64,000 nt of DNA, from NCBI RefSeq assembly GCF_003696345.1, contig NZ_RFLX01000001.1:587688-651687 (forward strand), written 5' to 3'. Position numbers and translations under genes: made by a program. Shown here piece after piece: positions 11,830 through 19,396 of the stretch. The number at the start of each line of letters is the position of its first letter. Position 1 is the stretch's first letter. The DNA comes from Teichococcus wenyumeiae (GTDB lineage Bacteria; Pseudomonadota; Alphaproteobacteria; Acetobacterales; Acetobacteraceae). The notes under the pieces were generated by a model that worked only from the letters and a program-made list of their open reading frames with translations, was not told the origin of the DNA and did not search any database.

Positions 11830-13230
11830 ATGACCCCGCCCGATGATGCCCCGCGTTTCAATTCCGCCGCCGCGCGGGACATCGAATACGCCCTGCATCC
11901 CTATACCAACCACAAGGCCTTCCGGGAGAGCGGCCCGCTGATCATCCAGCGGGGCGAGGGCATCCGGGTCTTCGACGACGCGGGCCGCGACTACATCGAA
12001 TCCGTGGCCGGGCTGTGGTGCGCCTCGCTGGGCTTCGCCAACCAGCGGCTGGCCGATGCCGCCTACCGGCAGATGCAGAAGCTGCCTTTCTACCACGCCT
12101 TCGGCGCGCGCAGCCACGACCCGCTGATCGACCTGTCGGAGATGCTGATCGGGCGCGCCCCGCTTTCCTCCGGCGGCAAGCCATTCTCAAAAGTGTTCTT
12201 CGCCAATTCGGGTTCCGAGGCGAATGACAGCGCCATCAAGATGATCTGGTTCTTCAACAACGCCATCGGACGCCCGGCGAAGAAGAAGATCATCGGCCGT
12301 GTTCGCGGCTACCACGGCATCACGGTGGCCTCCGGCTCCGTCACCGGCCAGCCGGCGAACCATGCCATGTTCGACCTGCCCATCGCCGGCTTCCACCATG
12401 TCTCCACGCCGCACCACTACGGCTATGCGCAGCCGGGCGAGAGCGAGGAAGCCTTCGCTACCCGCTTGGCGCAGGAACTGGAGGACCTGATCCTGCGCGA
12501 AGGCCCCGACACCGTCGCCGCCTTCTTCGCCGAACCCGTGATGGGCGCCGGCGGTGTCATCATCCCGCCCGCCACCTATTACGAGAAGGTGCAGGCCGTG
12601 CTGCGGAAGCACGACGTGCTCTTCGTGGCGGATGAGGTGATCTGCGGCTTCGGCCGCACCGGCAGCTACTGGGGCTGCCAGACCTTCAATATCCAGCCTG
12701 ATATCCTGACCTGCGCCAAGCAATTGTCCTCGGCCTTCCTGCCGATCTCGGCGGTGATGATCAGCGACCGGCTCTACCAGGGCATCGCCGAGGGTTCGGA
12801 CAAGGCCGGCACCTGGGCCCACGGCTTTACTTACTCCGGCCACCCGGTCCCCGCCGCCGTCGCGATCGAGACGCTGAAGATCTATGACGAGATAGATATG
12901 CCGAAGCTGGTGGCGGAGCGCGGCGCCTACCTCCAGCGCGCGATGCGCGAGCGCTTCGCGGACCATCCGCTGGTGGGCGAGGTGCGTGGCGTCGGCATGA
13001 TCGGCGCCATCCAGCTCAGCCCCGACAAGGCCAGCCGCGCCACCTTCGACCCCGCCCGCAAGCTGGGCACCCGCTGGCAGGCGCTGGGGCAGGAGCATGG
13101 CGTGATGATGCGCGTGCTGGTGAACGAAAGCGCCGCCATCTCTCCGCCGCTGATCATCTCGGAGGCCGAGATCGACACGATGCTGGAGCGGATGATGGTG
13201 GCGCTGGAAGCGCTGCGGGCGGAGATCTAA
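11830..13230 (+). CDS. Class III aminotransferase (omega-amino acid/pyruvate type)
   Basis: 466 residues, PLP-dependent fold type I. The class III signature is clear: VADEVICGFGRTGSYWGCQ followed by PDILTCAKQLSSA, where the lysine forms the Schiff base. FFANSGSEANDSAIKM and GYHGIT are also typical of omega-amino-acid:pyruvate or putrescine/taurine:pyruvate aminotransferases. The ATG at 11830 has AAGGA 8 bases upstream; longer versions of the frame are unlikely. The amino donor cannot be told from the sequence. Divergent from the family 5 binding protein and followed by a family B palindrome. Confidence 0.9.
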   Translation: MTPPDDAPRFNSAAARDIEYALHPYTNHKAFRESGPLIIQRGEGIRVFDDAGRDYIESVAGLWCASLGFANQRLADAAYRQMQKLPFYHAFGARSHDPLIDLSEMLIGRAPLSSGGKPFSKVFFANSGSEANDSAIKMIWFFNNAIGRPAKKKIIGRVRGYHGITVASGSVTGQPANHAMFDLPIAGFHHVSTPHHYGYAQPGESEEAFATRLAQELEDLILREGPDTVAAFFAEPVMGAGGVIIPPATYYEKVQAVLRKHDVLFVADEVICGFGRTGSYWGCQTFNIQPDILTCAKQLSSAFLPISAVMISDRLYQGIAEGSDKAGTWAHGFTYSGHPVPAAVAIETLKIYDEIDMPKLVAERGAYLQRAMRERFADHPLVGEVRGVGMIGAIQLSPDKASRATFDPARKLGTRWQALGQEHGVMMRVLVNESAAISPPLIISEAEIDTMLERMMVALEALRAEI

Positions 13231-13446
13231 GGCCAGGAGGGGCTCTGCCCCTCCCGGACCCACCCCGCTGGGGGAACTGAGTTCCCCCAGGCCCCCGCAT
13301 TCATTTTCAAAGGGCCACATGGGCTGAGGCGGAAGTCGCCGGAGGTCCATGACCTCCGGCGTGACCCGGTCGTCAAAGCCGTGAATGTCGGGGTCCGGGG
13401 TGGTTCAACCACCCCGGCGGGGTTCCAAGGGGCAGCGCCCCTTGGC
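13231..13446. repeat. Family B palindrome cluster between convergent genes (B1, B2 and a middle unit)
   Basis: Plus-strand unit after the aminotransferase: GGAGGGGC/GCCCCTCC (13236-13254) then CTGGGGGAAC/GTTCCCCCAG (13268-13290). Minus-strand unit after the DedA gene: CAAGGGGC/GCCCCTTG (13426-13444) then CCGGGGTGG/CCACCCCGG (13395-13417). Between them GCCGGAGGTC/GACCTCCGGC with loop CAT (13338-13360) is identical to a hairpin at 60101-60123, and the flanks are also similar. Five perfect hairpins lie in about 215 bases. Confidence 0.75.
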
Positions 13447-13448
13447 CT

Positions 13449-14048
13449 TCACGCCCGCCGCCGCGCCCGCACAACGTGCCAGAGATAGGCGCCGATCAGC
13501 CCGGCCAGCACCACGTAGCTCAGCGGCTCGATGGCGCCTTCGACCTTCTTGTACTGGTCCCGCAGCAGGTAGCCCGCCACGGTCAGCACCGTGACCCAGA
13601 GCGCCGAGCCTACCAGGGTCCAGAGGTAGAAGACGGCGCGCGGGATGCCGGCGAGGCCGGCGGGGATGGAGATCAGCGTCCGCACCGCCGGCAGCAGCCG
13701 GCCGAAGAAGAGCGCCACCGGGCCGTGGCGGCGCAGCTTGTCCTCGGCCTTGTCCAGGTCCTCGGTGGAGACGGCCAGCCAGCGGCCGTAGCGCCCCACC
13801 AGACGGCGGATGCGCGTGCTGCCGATGCGCCGCGCAACCTCGTACCAGACGCCGTTGCCGACCACGCTGCCGGCGGTGCCGCAGATGATGGCCAGCACCA
13901 GCGACATGCCGCCTTCCGCCGCCACGAAGCCGGCGAGCGGCATGATCAGCTCGGAGGGGATAGGCGGAAAGAGGTTCTCCAGGAACATCAGGGCGAAGAC
14001 GCCAGGCAGGCCGGCGCTTTCCACCACGCCCGTGACCCATTCGATCAC
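13449..14048 (-). CDS. DedA family membrane protein
   Basis: 199 residues with about four to five membrane segments and the family pattern FLENLFPPIPSELIMPLAGF near the N-terminus and FFGRLLPAVRTLISIPAG in the second half. The paired acidic (E) and arginine residues are those thought to act in proton-driven lipid carrier (undecaprenyl phosphate or phosphatidylethanolamine) flipping in the inner membrane. The start is GTG overlapping the stop of the ArnT-like gene (GTGA), so the two are translationally coupled. That pairing fits a role in recycling or supplying lipid carriers for glycan modification. Confidence 0.9.
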   Translation of the reverse strand: MIEWVTGVVESAGLPGVFALMFLENLFPPIPSELIMPLAGFVAAEGGMSLVLAIICGTAGSVVGNGVWYEVARRIGSTRIRRLVGRYGRWLAVSTEDLDKAEDKLRRHGPVALFFGRLLPAVRTLISIPAGLAGIPRAVFYLWTLVGSALWVTVLTVAGYLLRDQYKKVEGAIEPLSYVVLAGLIGAYLWHVVRARRRA

Positions 14049-15712
14049 GGCGCGGCGGCCCGGAAGAGCCGCAGCACGATGTGCCGCCCGCGCGTGTAGT
14101 TGTAGCCTTCCACCGAGCCCTCCTCCTGTGCCGTCAGCCCCCGGCGCTGCGCCTCGGCCTGGAAGGCCGCGAGGTCACGGTCGCCCACCGCGGCGTAGCG
14201 GCCGGGGGCTTCCGCCAGGAACGCGGCCGCCGCCGTGCCGTTGCGCAGCAGCACGGTGCCGGTGCCGGTGGCGAACATCTGGGAGGGTTCGTGGTAGCCG
14301 GCGACGCCGAATTGCGCCGGCGGCAGGCCGGGCGCGCGCTCGGCCAGCAGGGCGGCGACGCGCGGGCCGACCCAGGGGGCGGTCAGGCGCGGCAGCACGC
14401 CTTCCAGCGCCACGGCATAGAGCGGGATGGCCAGCACCGCCGCCGCCAGCCCGGCCCGGGCCGGCCTGCCGCGCCGGATCTCCCCCAGCACCACCCACAG
14501 GAACAGCGCGGCGGCGGGGAGGCCCAGCAGCGCCACGAGGTCGATGCGGCGGTCGGCGAGATACGGCAGCAGGGCGCTGGCGATGCTGAGGCCGGCCGCG
14601 CCCAGCACCAGGGCGAAGATGCCGATCCAGCGCAGCCAGGCGGGCGCGGGGCGGCGCAGCGGGTCCATGGCCCAGGCGGCGCCCAGGAGCATCAGTGGCG
14701 GGTACATGGGCAGGCTGTAGTGGGGAAGCTTGGTCGCCACGGCCTCGAAGACGAGCCAGGAGGGGATGATCCAGGCCAGCAGGAAGCGCGTGCCGGGATG
14801 CATCCGGTCCCGCCAGGCGCCCGGCAGCCCCCGCAGCACCAGGAAGGCGGCGGGGAAGGCGGCGATCAGGAAGGTGAGGATGTAGTAGCCGGGCGGGCCC
14901 CAGTGGGCTTCCTCGCCCGAATTGACCTTGGCCAGCATGTCGCCGCCCACGGCTTCCGCGAAGAAGCGGCCCTCGGTGGCGATGCCGATGGCCACGAACC
15001 AGGGCAGCACCACCAGCAGGGTCAGGGGAATGCCCCAGGCGGGGCGCAGCACCCGCAGCCAGCGCCCGGCGCGGTCGGCGATGCAGAGCGTCACCACCGC
15101 CAGCGCCACCACCATGGGCCCGATCGGCCCCTTCAGCAGGATGGAAAGGCCGAGGACCAGCCAGAAGCCCGCCGCCTGCCGCGCCGAGAAATGGCCCGGC
15201 GTCAGATAGGCCCGCCCCAGCAGCCCCATGGCGGCGGCGACGGTTGCAAAGAGCGCGGCATCGGTCTTGGCGATATGCGTCTCGACCACCAGCACCAGGC
15301 AGGAGGCCAGCATAGCCGCGCCCAGGAAGGCGGCCCGCCGCCCCACCAGCGCCCGGCCCCAGTGGAAGGTGGCCAGCACCCCCAGCAGGGCGCCCAGCAG
15401 CGAGGGCACGCGGTAGGGCCAGATCTGGTCGCGGCTGCCGATGCCCAAGGCCTCGGCCACATGGACGGAGGCCGATTGCGCCCAGTGGATGCCCACCGGC
15501 TTCTTGTTGCGGTCTTCCTCGCCATAGCGGATGCGGACGTAGTCGCCGCTTTCCACCATCTGCCGGCTGGCCTGGGCGAAGCGGCTTTCGTCGCGGTCGC
15601 CCGGGGGCAGGGTGAAGAAGCCGGGCAGCCAGAGCAGCAGGCAGAGCAGGCACAGGCAGAGGCGCGGCCAGCGCGTCTCCGGCAGCCGGTCGAGGGCGTC
15701 GCGCAGGGACAT
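14045..15712 (-). CDS. ArnT/PMT-like membrane glycosyltransferase
   Basis: About 555 residues with a dozen hydrophobic segments. The N-terminal periplasmic loop has GDRDESRFAQASRQM, the DE motif of GT-C enzymes such as ArnT, and later KKPVGIHWAQ and SILLKGPIGPMV, typical of polyprenyl-phosphate-sugar transferases. It probably moves a sugar from an undecaprenyl-phosphate donor onto lipid A or another envelope acceptor in the periplasm. ATG at 15712 gives a sensible first helix; the open frame extends 33 residues further. No arn operon genes are near, so the sugar (aminoarabinose or other) is unknown. Coupled to the DedA gene. Confidence 0.85.
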   Translation of the reverse strand: MSLRDALDRLPETRWPRLCLCLLCLLLWLPGFFTLPPGDRDESRFAQASRQMVESGDYVRIRYGEEDRNKKPVGIHWAQSASVHVAEALGIGSRDQIWPYRVPSLLGALLGVLATFHWGRALVGRRAAFLGAAMLASCLVLVVETHIAKTDAALFATVAAAMGLLGRAYLTPGHFSARQAAGFWLVLGLSILLKGPIGPMVVALAVVTLCIADRAGRWLRVLRPAWGIPLTLLVVLPWFVAIGIATEGRFFAEAVGGDMLAKVNSGEEAHWGPPGYYILTFLIAAFPAAFLVLRGLPGAWRDRMHPGTRFLLAWIIPSWLVFEAVATKLPHYSLPMYPPLMLLGAAWAMDPLRRPAPAWLRWIGIFALVLGAAGLSIASALLPYLADRRIDLVALLGLPAAALFLWVVLGEIRRGRPARAGLAAAVLAIPLYAVALEGVLPRLTAPWVGPRVAALLAERAPGLPPAQFGVAGYHEPSQMFATGTGTVLLRNGTAAAAFLAEAPGRYAAVGDRDLAAFQAEAQRRGLTAQEEGSVEGYNYTRGRHIVLRLFRAAAP

Positions 15713-15843
15713 GAGCAGGAACTCGGGGAGGGCGTCGGACGCGGGAATGGCGTCCGGCGAAGGACAGACATGCGGGTCCGGGCCATGCGAGGCCCGACTT
15801 CCCCCTAGCACGCGGGCGCGGAAGGCGACATAGCTGCGCTGAG

Positions 15844-17160
15844 ATGAAGTCCCCCAGCCATTCCCCCCAGGGCCGCCGCCCCGACCCCCGCCGCGCCGAT
15901 GGTGCCCGCCCTGGCAAGCCGCCCGCGCGCAACCCCACCCGCGTGGCCGCGCTGGCGCTGCTGACCGCCGTGCTGGAGCGCCACCGCCCGATGGAGGAGG
16001 CGCTGGACGCCCTGCCGCCCTCCGACCCGCGGGACCGTGCCGCCGCCCACCGCATCGCCGCCGCCGTGCTGCGCCGCCTGGGCAGCCTGGACGCGGTGCT
16101 GGAGCCCTTCCTGCGCCGGGAGCCGCCGCCGGAAGTGCGGCAGGTGCTGCGCATCGGCGCCGCCGAGCTGCTGCTGCTGGCCACGCCCCCGCATGCGGCG
16201 GTGGCGAGCTGCGTGGACCTGGTGCCGCGCCCCTTCGCCGGGCTGGTGAATGCCGTGCTGCGCAAGGTGGGGGCCGAGGGCGCCGCCGCCCTGGAAGACC
16301 TGGATGGCGAGCGGCTGGACACCCCCGGCTGGCTCTGGACCGCCTGGCACAAGGCCTATGGTCCCGGCGTGCGCGCCATTGCCCGTGCCCACCGCCTGCC
16401 GGCGCCGCTGGACCTTTCGCTGAAGGCCGGCACCGCCCTGCCGGAAGGCGCGGTCCTGCTGCCCACCGGCACCGTGCGTCTGCCTGCCGGCACCCGCATC
16501 ACCGAGCTGCCCGCCTTTATCGAGGGCGCCGCCTGGGCCCAGGATGCCGCTGCCGCCCTGCCGGCCCGCCTGCTGGCCGCCCGCGCCGGTGAGCGCGTGG
16601 CCGACCTCTGCGCCGCCCCCGGCGGCAAGACCGCCCAGCTCGCCGCCACGGGCGCCGAGGTGGTGGCGGTGGAACGCGACCCCACCCGCATCCTGCGCCT
16701 GCGGGAGAACCTCGCGCGCCTCGGCCTTGATGCCCGGGTGGTGCAGGGGGATGCGACGGAATGGGACCCCGGCCACCGCTTCGACGCCATCCTGCTGGAT
16801 GCGCCCTGCTCGGCCACCGGCACCATCCGCCGCCACCCGGACGTGCCCTACCTGAAGCGCCCGACCGATATCCCGACGCTGGCCGGGCTGCAGGGGCCGA
16901 TGCTGGCCCATGCGGCGAAGCTGCTGGCGCCGGGCGGGCGGCTGGTCTTCGCCACCTGCTCCCTGCAGCCGGAGGAAGGCGAGGCCCAGGCCGCCAACCC
17001 GCCCGCCGGGCTGTTGCCGGACCCCATCCGCGCCGAGGAAGTGCCGGGGCTCGAAGGCGCCATCACGCCGGAAGGCTGGCTGCGGACGCGGCCGGACCTC
17101 TGGGAAGAGCATGGCGGGATGGACGGGTTCTTCATGGCGCGGTTCCGCGCGGCGGAGTGA
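15844..17160 (+). CDS. rsmB: RsmB-type 16S rRNA (cytosine-C5) methyltransferase
   Basis: 438 residues. An N-terminal NusB-like domain (about 25-150) is followed by a SAM-dependent methyltransferase. Key motifs: LCAAPGGKTAQLA for SAM, DAPCSATGTIRRHPD around residue 320 and ATCSLQPEEGE around 372; the two Cys in PC and TC are the catalytic pair of m5C RNA methyltransferases. RsmB methylates C967 of 16S rRNA in E. coli. The N-terminus is rich in Pro, Arg and Ser. The ATG starts close to the divergent ArnT-like gene, and the gene ends in a family B double hairpin. Confidence 0.93.
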   Translation: MKSPSHSPQGRRPDPRRADGARPGKPPARNPTRVAALALLTAVLERHRPMEEALDALPPSDPRDRAAAHRIAAAVLRRLGSLDAVLEPFLRREPPPEVRQVLRIGAAELLLLATPPHAAVASCVDLVPRPFAGLVNAVLRKVGAEGAAALEDLDGERLDTPGWLWTAWHKAYGPGVRAIARAHRLPAPLDLSLKAGTALPEGAVLLPTGTVRLPAGTRITELPAFIEGAAWAQDAAAALPARLLAARAGERVADLCAAPGGKTAQLAATGAEVVAVERDPTRILRLRENLARLGLDARVVQGDATEWDPGHRFDAILLDAPCSATGTIRRHPDVPYLKRPTDIPTLAGLQGPMLAHAAKLLAPGGRLVFATCSLQPEEGEAQAANPPAGLLPDPIRAEEVPGLEGAITPEGWLRTRPDLWEEHGGMDGFFMARFRAAE

Positions 17161-17163
17161 AGG

Positions 17164-17212
17164 CCAGGGGCGCTGCCCCTGGAACCCCGCCGGGGTGGAA
17201 ACTCCACCCCGG
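17164..17212 (+). repeat. Family B double hairpin after rsmB (B3)
   Basis: CCAGGGGC/GCCCCTGG (17164-17182) and CCGGGGTGG/CCACCCCGG (17190-17212), joined by AACCCCG. Begins 3 bases after the rsmB stop. It is almost identical to the copy after rdgB at 60002-60049, and the loops differ by single bases (AAACT against AAAGT). Confidence 0.75.
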
Positions 17213-17324
17213 ACCCCGCTTCGAATGGTTATAGCTGGGGCGGAAGAAGCGATAGCTCGCTGAACAAAAGCCCCGATATCCTCCCCGCCGCGCCGGCATG
17301 AGACCGGCGGGAGGGAAGACGTTC

Positions 17325-18104
17325 ATGGCCAAGCTATCGCGCCGCCTGCTGCTGGCAGGCTTGGCGGCCCCGGTTGTGTCGCGCGCCGCGCGGGCGGCGG
17401 GGGTGGAGATCCATGTGCTCTCCTCCGGCAGCTTCACCGCCGCCTACCAGCGGCTGGCGCCGGAATTCGAGCGCCGCAGCGGCCACCGTCTGGTCAGCGC
17501 CTTCGGGGCTTCCTTCGGCCCGGCGCCGGATGCGCTGCCGCAGCGCCTGGGGCGCGGCGAGCCGGCGGATGTGGTGCTGGCGCTGGAGGATGCGCTGGAG
17601 GCCCTGGCCGGTGCCGGGCACCTGGATGCCGGCAGCGTCACGCGGCTGGCGGAGACCCGTGTCGCCTTCGCGGTGCGCACCGGCGCGCCGAAGCCGGACA
17701 TGTCCACGGTGGACGCCATGCGCGCCGCGCTGCTGGCGGCGCCGAGCATCGCTTATTCCCCCAGCGGTTCCGGCCGCTTCTATGAGACGGAACTGGTGCA
17801 GCGCCTCGGCATCGCGGAGCAGGTGATGCCGAAGTCCCGCCGCTGGTTCCCGGACCGCATCGGCGCCGTGGTGGCGCGGGGCGATGCGGCCATGGGGCTG
17901 CAGCAGATCTCGGAACTGCTGCCGATCCCCGGCATCGAGGTGATCCGCATCCCGGAGGAGGTGCAGAAGGTCTCCTTCGCTTCCGCCGCGCTGGGCGGGA
18001 AGGCGCGGCAGCCCGAGGCCGCGCGGCAACTGATGGCCTTCCTGTCTTCCCCCGAGGCCGCGCCGATGATCGCCGCGACCGGCCTGGACCCCATCCGCCG
18101 CTGA
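17325..18104 (+). CDS. ModA-like substrate-binding protein
   Basis: 259 residues. Signal peptide SRRLLLAGLAAPVVSRAARA, then VEIHVLSSGSFTAAYQRLAP and RGEPADVVLA, the pattern of the type 2 periplasmic fold used by molybdate/tungstate and related oxyanion binding proteins (SBP_bac_11). ATG at 17325 is preceded by GGAGGGA. There is no modB or modC beside it, so it is an orphan binding protein; several bacterial families of this type bind organic acids or have unknown ligands. It ends in a family B repeat shared with the convergent FepB-like gene. Confidence 0.8.
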   Translation: MAKLSRRLLLAGLAAPVVSRAARAAGVEIHVLSSGSFTAAYQRLAPEFERRSGHRLVSAFGASFGPAPDALPQRLGRGEPADVVLALEDALEALAGAGHLDAGSVTRLAETRVAFAVRTGAPKPDMSTVDAMRAALLAAPSIAYSPSGSGRFYETELVQRLGIAEQVMPKSRRWFPDRIGAVVARGDAAMGLQQISELLPIPGIEVIRIPEEVQKVSFASAALGGKARQPEAARQLMAFLSSPEAAPMIAATGLDPIRR

Positions 18105-18118
18105 ACGGATGGCGGGGT

Positions 18119-18173
18119 CTGGGGTGACCCTGTCACCCCAGCGGGGAAGGTCCGGAAGGGGCGGCGCCCCTTC
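18119..18173 (-). repeat. Family B double hairpin between modA-like and fepB-like genes (B4)
   Basis: CTGGGGTGAC/GTCACCCCAG (18119-18141, loop CCT) and GAAGGGGC/GCCCCTTC (18155-18173, loop GGC). The GGGGC module is next to the stop of the minus-strand gene, as expected if the unit belongs to that gene; it may serve both convergent genes. Confidence 0.7.
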
Positions 18174-18186
18174 TGGCCGTGCCCGG

Positions 18187-19320
18187 TCAGAGATCGACCC
18201 AGTAGGTCCCTTCCATCGGCACGGCCGCGAAGCGCTTGTTCATGCTCTCCAGCGTCCGCGCCGGGTCGATGCCTTCCGCGCGCTCCGGATGGATCCAGCG
18301 CAGCAGGGCCTCGATGGCGATCATATGGGTCGGGTTGTCGTTGCAGCCGTGCCAGATGGCATGGGCGCGGCCTTCCCGCACCGCCGTCAGGGCCTGGAGG
18401 TGGGCGCCCTCGAGCACCTCCTGGAGGCTGGCGCGGGCGGGGCCGGGCTGGACACCGGCGCCCAGCAGCACGCCGCCGCGGCCGTTGTAGGAACCGCCGG
18501 TGGCGACATAGACCTTCGGGTCCTGGTCCAGCACATATTCCAGCGTCAGCGGCCCGATGGCGCCGGGCAGCACGTCGGCGCCGATATTGTGGCCGCCGGC
18601 CATGCGGATGAAGTCGTTGAAGGTGCCCTGGCCGGGGGAATTGCAGCAGGCGGTGCCGCCGGCATGGGCATGCATCATCACGCGCGGGGTGGCGTTCAGC
18701 CCGGCGGTGCGGGCGCGCACGCGCTCCAGCGTCTCGGCATAGAAGGCGGTGAAGGCGCTGGCCTGTTCCTCCCGCCCCAGCAGGCGGCCGAGGGTGGTCA
18801 GGCTGGGGATGGTGTCGCGCAGGGGGCTTGCGAAGAAATCCACCACCGCGAAGGGCAGCCCGGCATCGGAAAGGCTGCGGAGGATGGCACTGTCCGGCCC
18901 GCCGCTGGCCTGCACCGCGTTGCGGCTGAGCAGCACGAGATCGGCGCCAAGGGACAGGATCTTTTCCACCGTGCCGGGGTCGGGCACCGTGGCGGCGCCG
19001 AGCACGGGCACGCCCTCCAGCGCCGGGAAGCGGCGGCGCCAGGCGGCGTATTCCGCCACGGCGCCGGTGCGCATGTCGCCGGTCCAGCCGGCGAGAAGGC
19101 TAGCGGGGTCGGGGTGCAGCAGGTTCAGCACGGCCAGTTGCCGGCCGGGCATGCAGATGATGCGCTGGGCCGGGCGGGGCAGGGTGACGGTGCGGCCCAG
19201 CAGGTCCTGCGCGCCGACGCTGCCCTGGGCGCGCGCGATGGCGGGCATGGCGAGGGGGGAGGCCAGCAGCGCCGTCAGCAGGGCGCGGCGGCCGGGATGG
19301 CCGGCTTTGGTCTCGGTCAT
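18187..19320 (-). CDS. FepB/BtuF-like ABC substrate-binding protein
   Basis: 377 residues. Begins with GRRALLTALLASPLAMPAIARA, a probable Tat or Sec signal. The mature part resembles the periplasmic binding protein family of siderophore, heme and cobalamin importers: RIICMPGRQLAVLNLL, LGADLVLLSR, and the long connecting helix. It lies 76 bases downstream of the TonB receptor on the same strand, so it is probably the periplasmic part of the same uptake route. No FecCD permease or ATPase is in the window. An unusual GGTACCNSPGQG stretch with two adjacent Cys is present. Confidence 0.82.
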   Translation of the reverse strand: MTETKAGHPGRRALLTALLASPLAMPAIARAQGSVGAQDLLGRTVTLPRPAQRIICMPGRQLAVLNLLHPDPASLLAGWTGDMRTGAVAEYAAWRRRFPALEGVPVLGAATVPDPGTVEKILSLGADLVLLSRNAVQASGGPDSAILRSLSDAGLPFAVVDFFASPLRDTIPSLTTLGRLLGREEQASAFTAFYAETLERVRARTAGLNATPRVMMHAHAGGTACCNSPGQGTFNDFIRMAGGHNIGADVLPGAIGPLTLEYVLDQDPKVYVATGGSYNGRGGVLLGAGVQPGPARASLQEVLEGAHLQALTAVREGRAHAIWHGCNDNPTHMIAIEALLRWIHPERAEGIDPARTLESMNKRFAAVPMEGTYWVDL

Positions 19321-19396
19321 GCCGCTGATGCTCCTGGCTGCGGGGTCAATCTATCGCGCCGGCCCGGCGCCGCAAGGCAGCGCCGGGCCAGGGGCT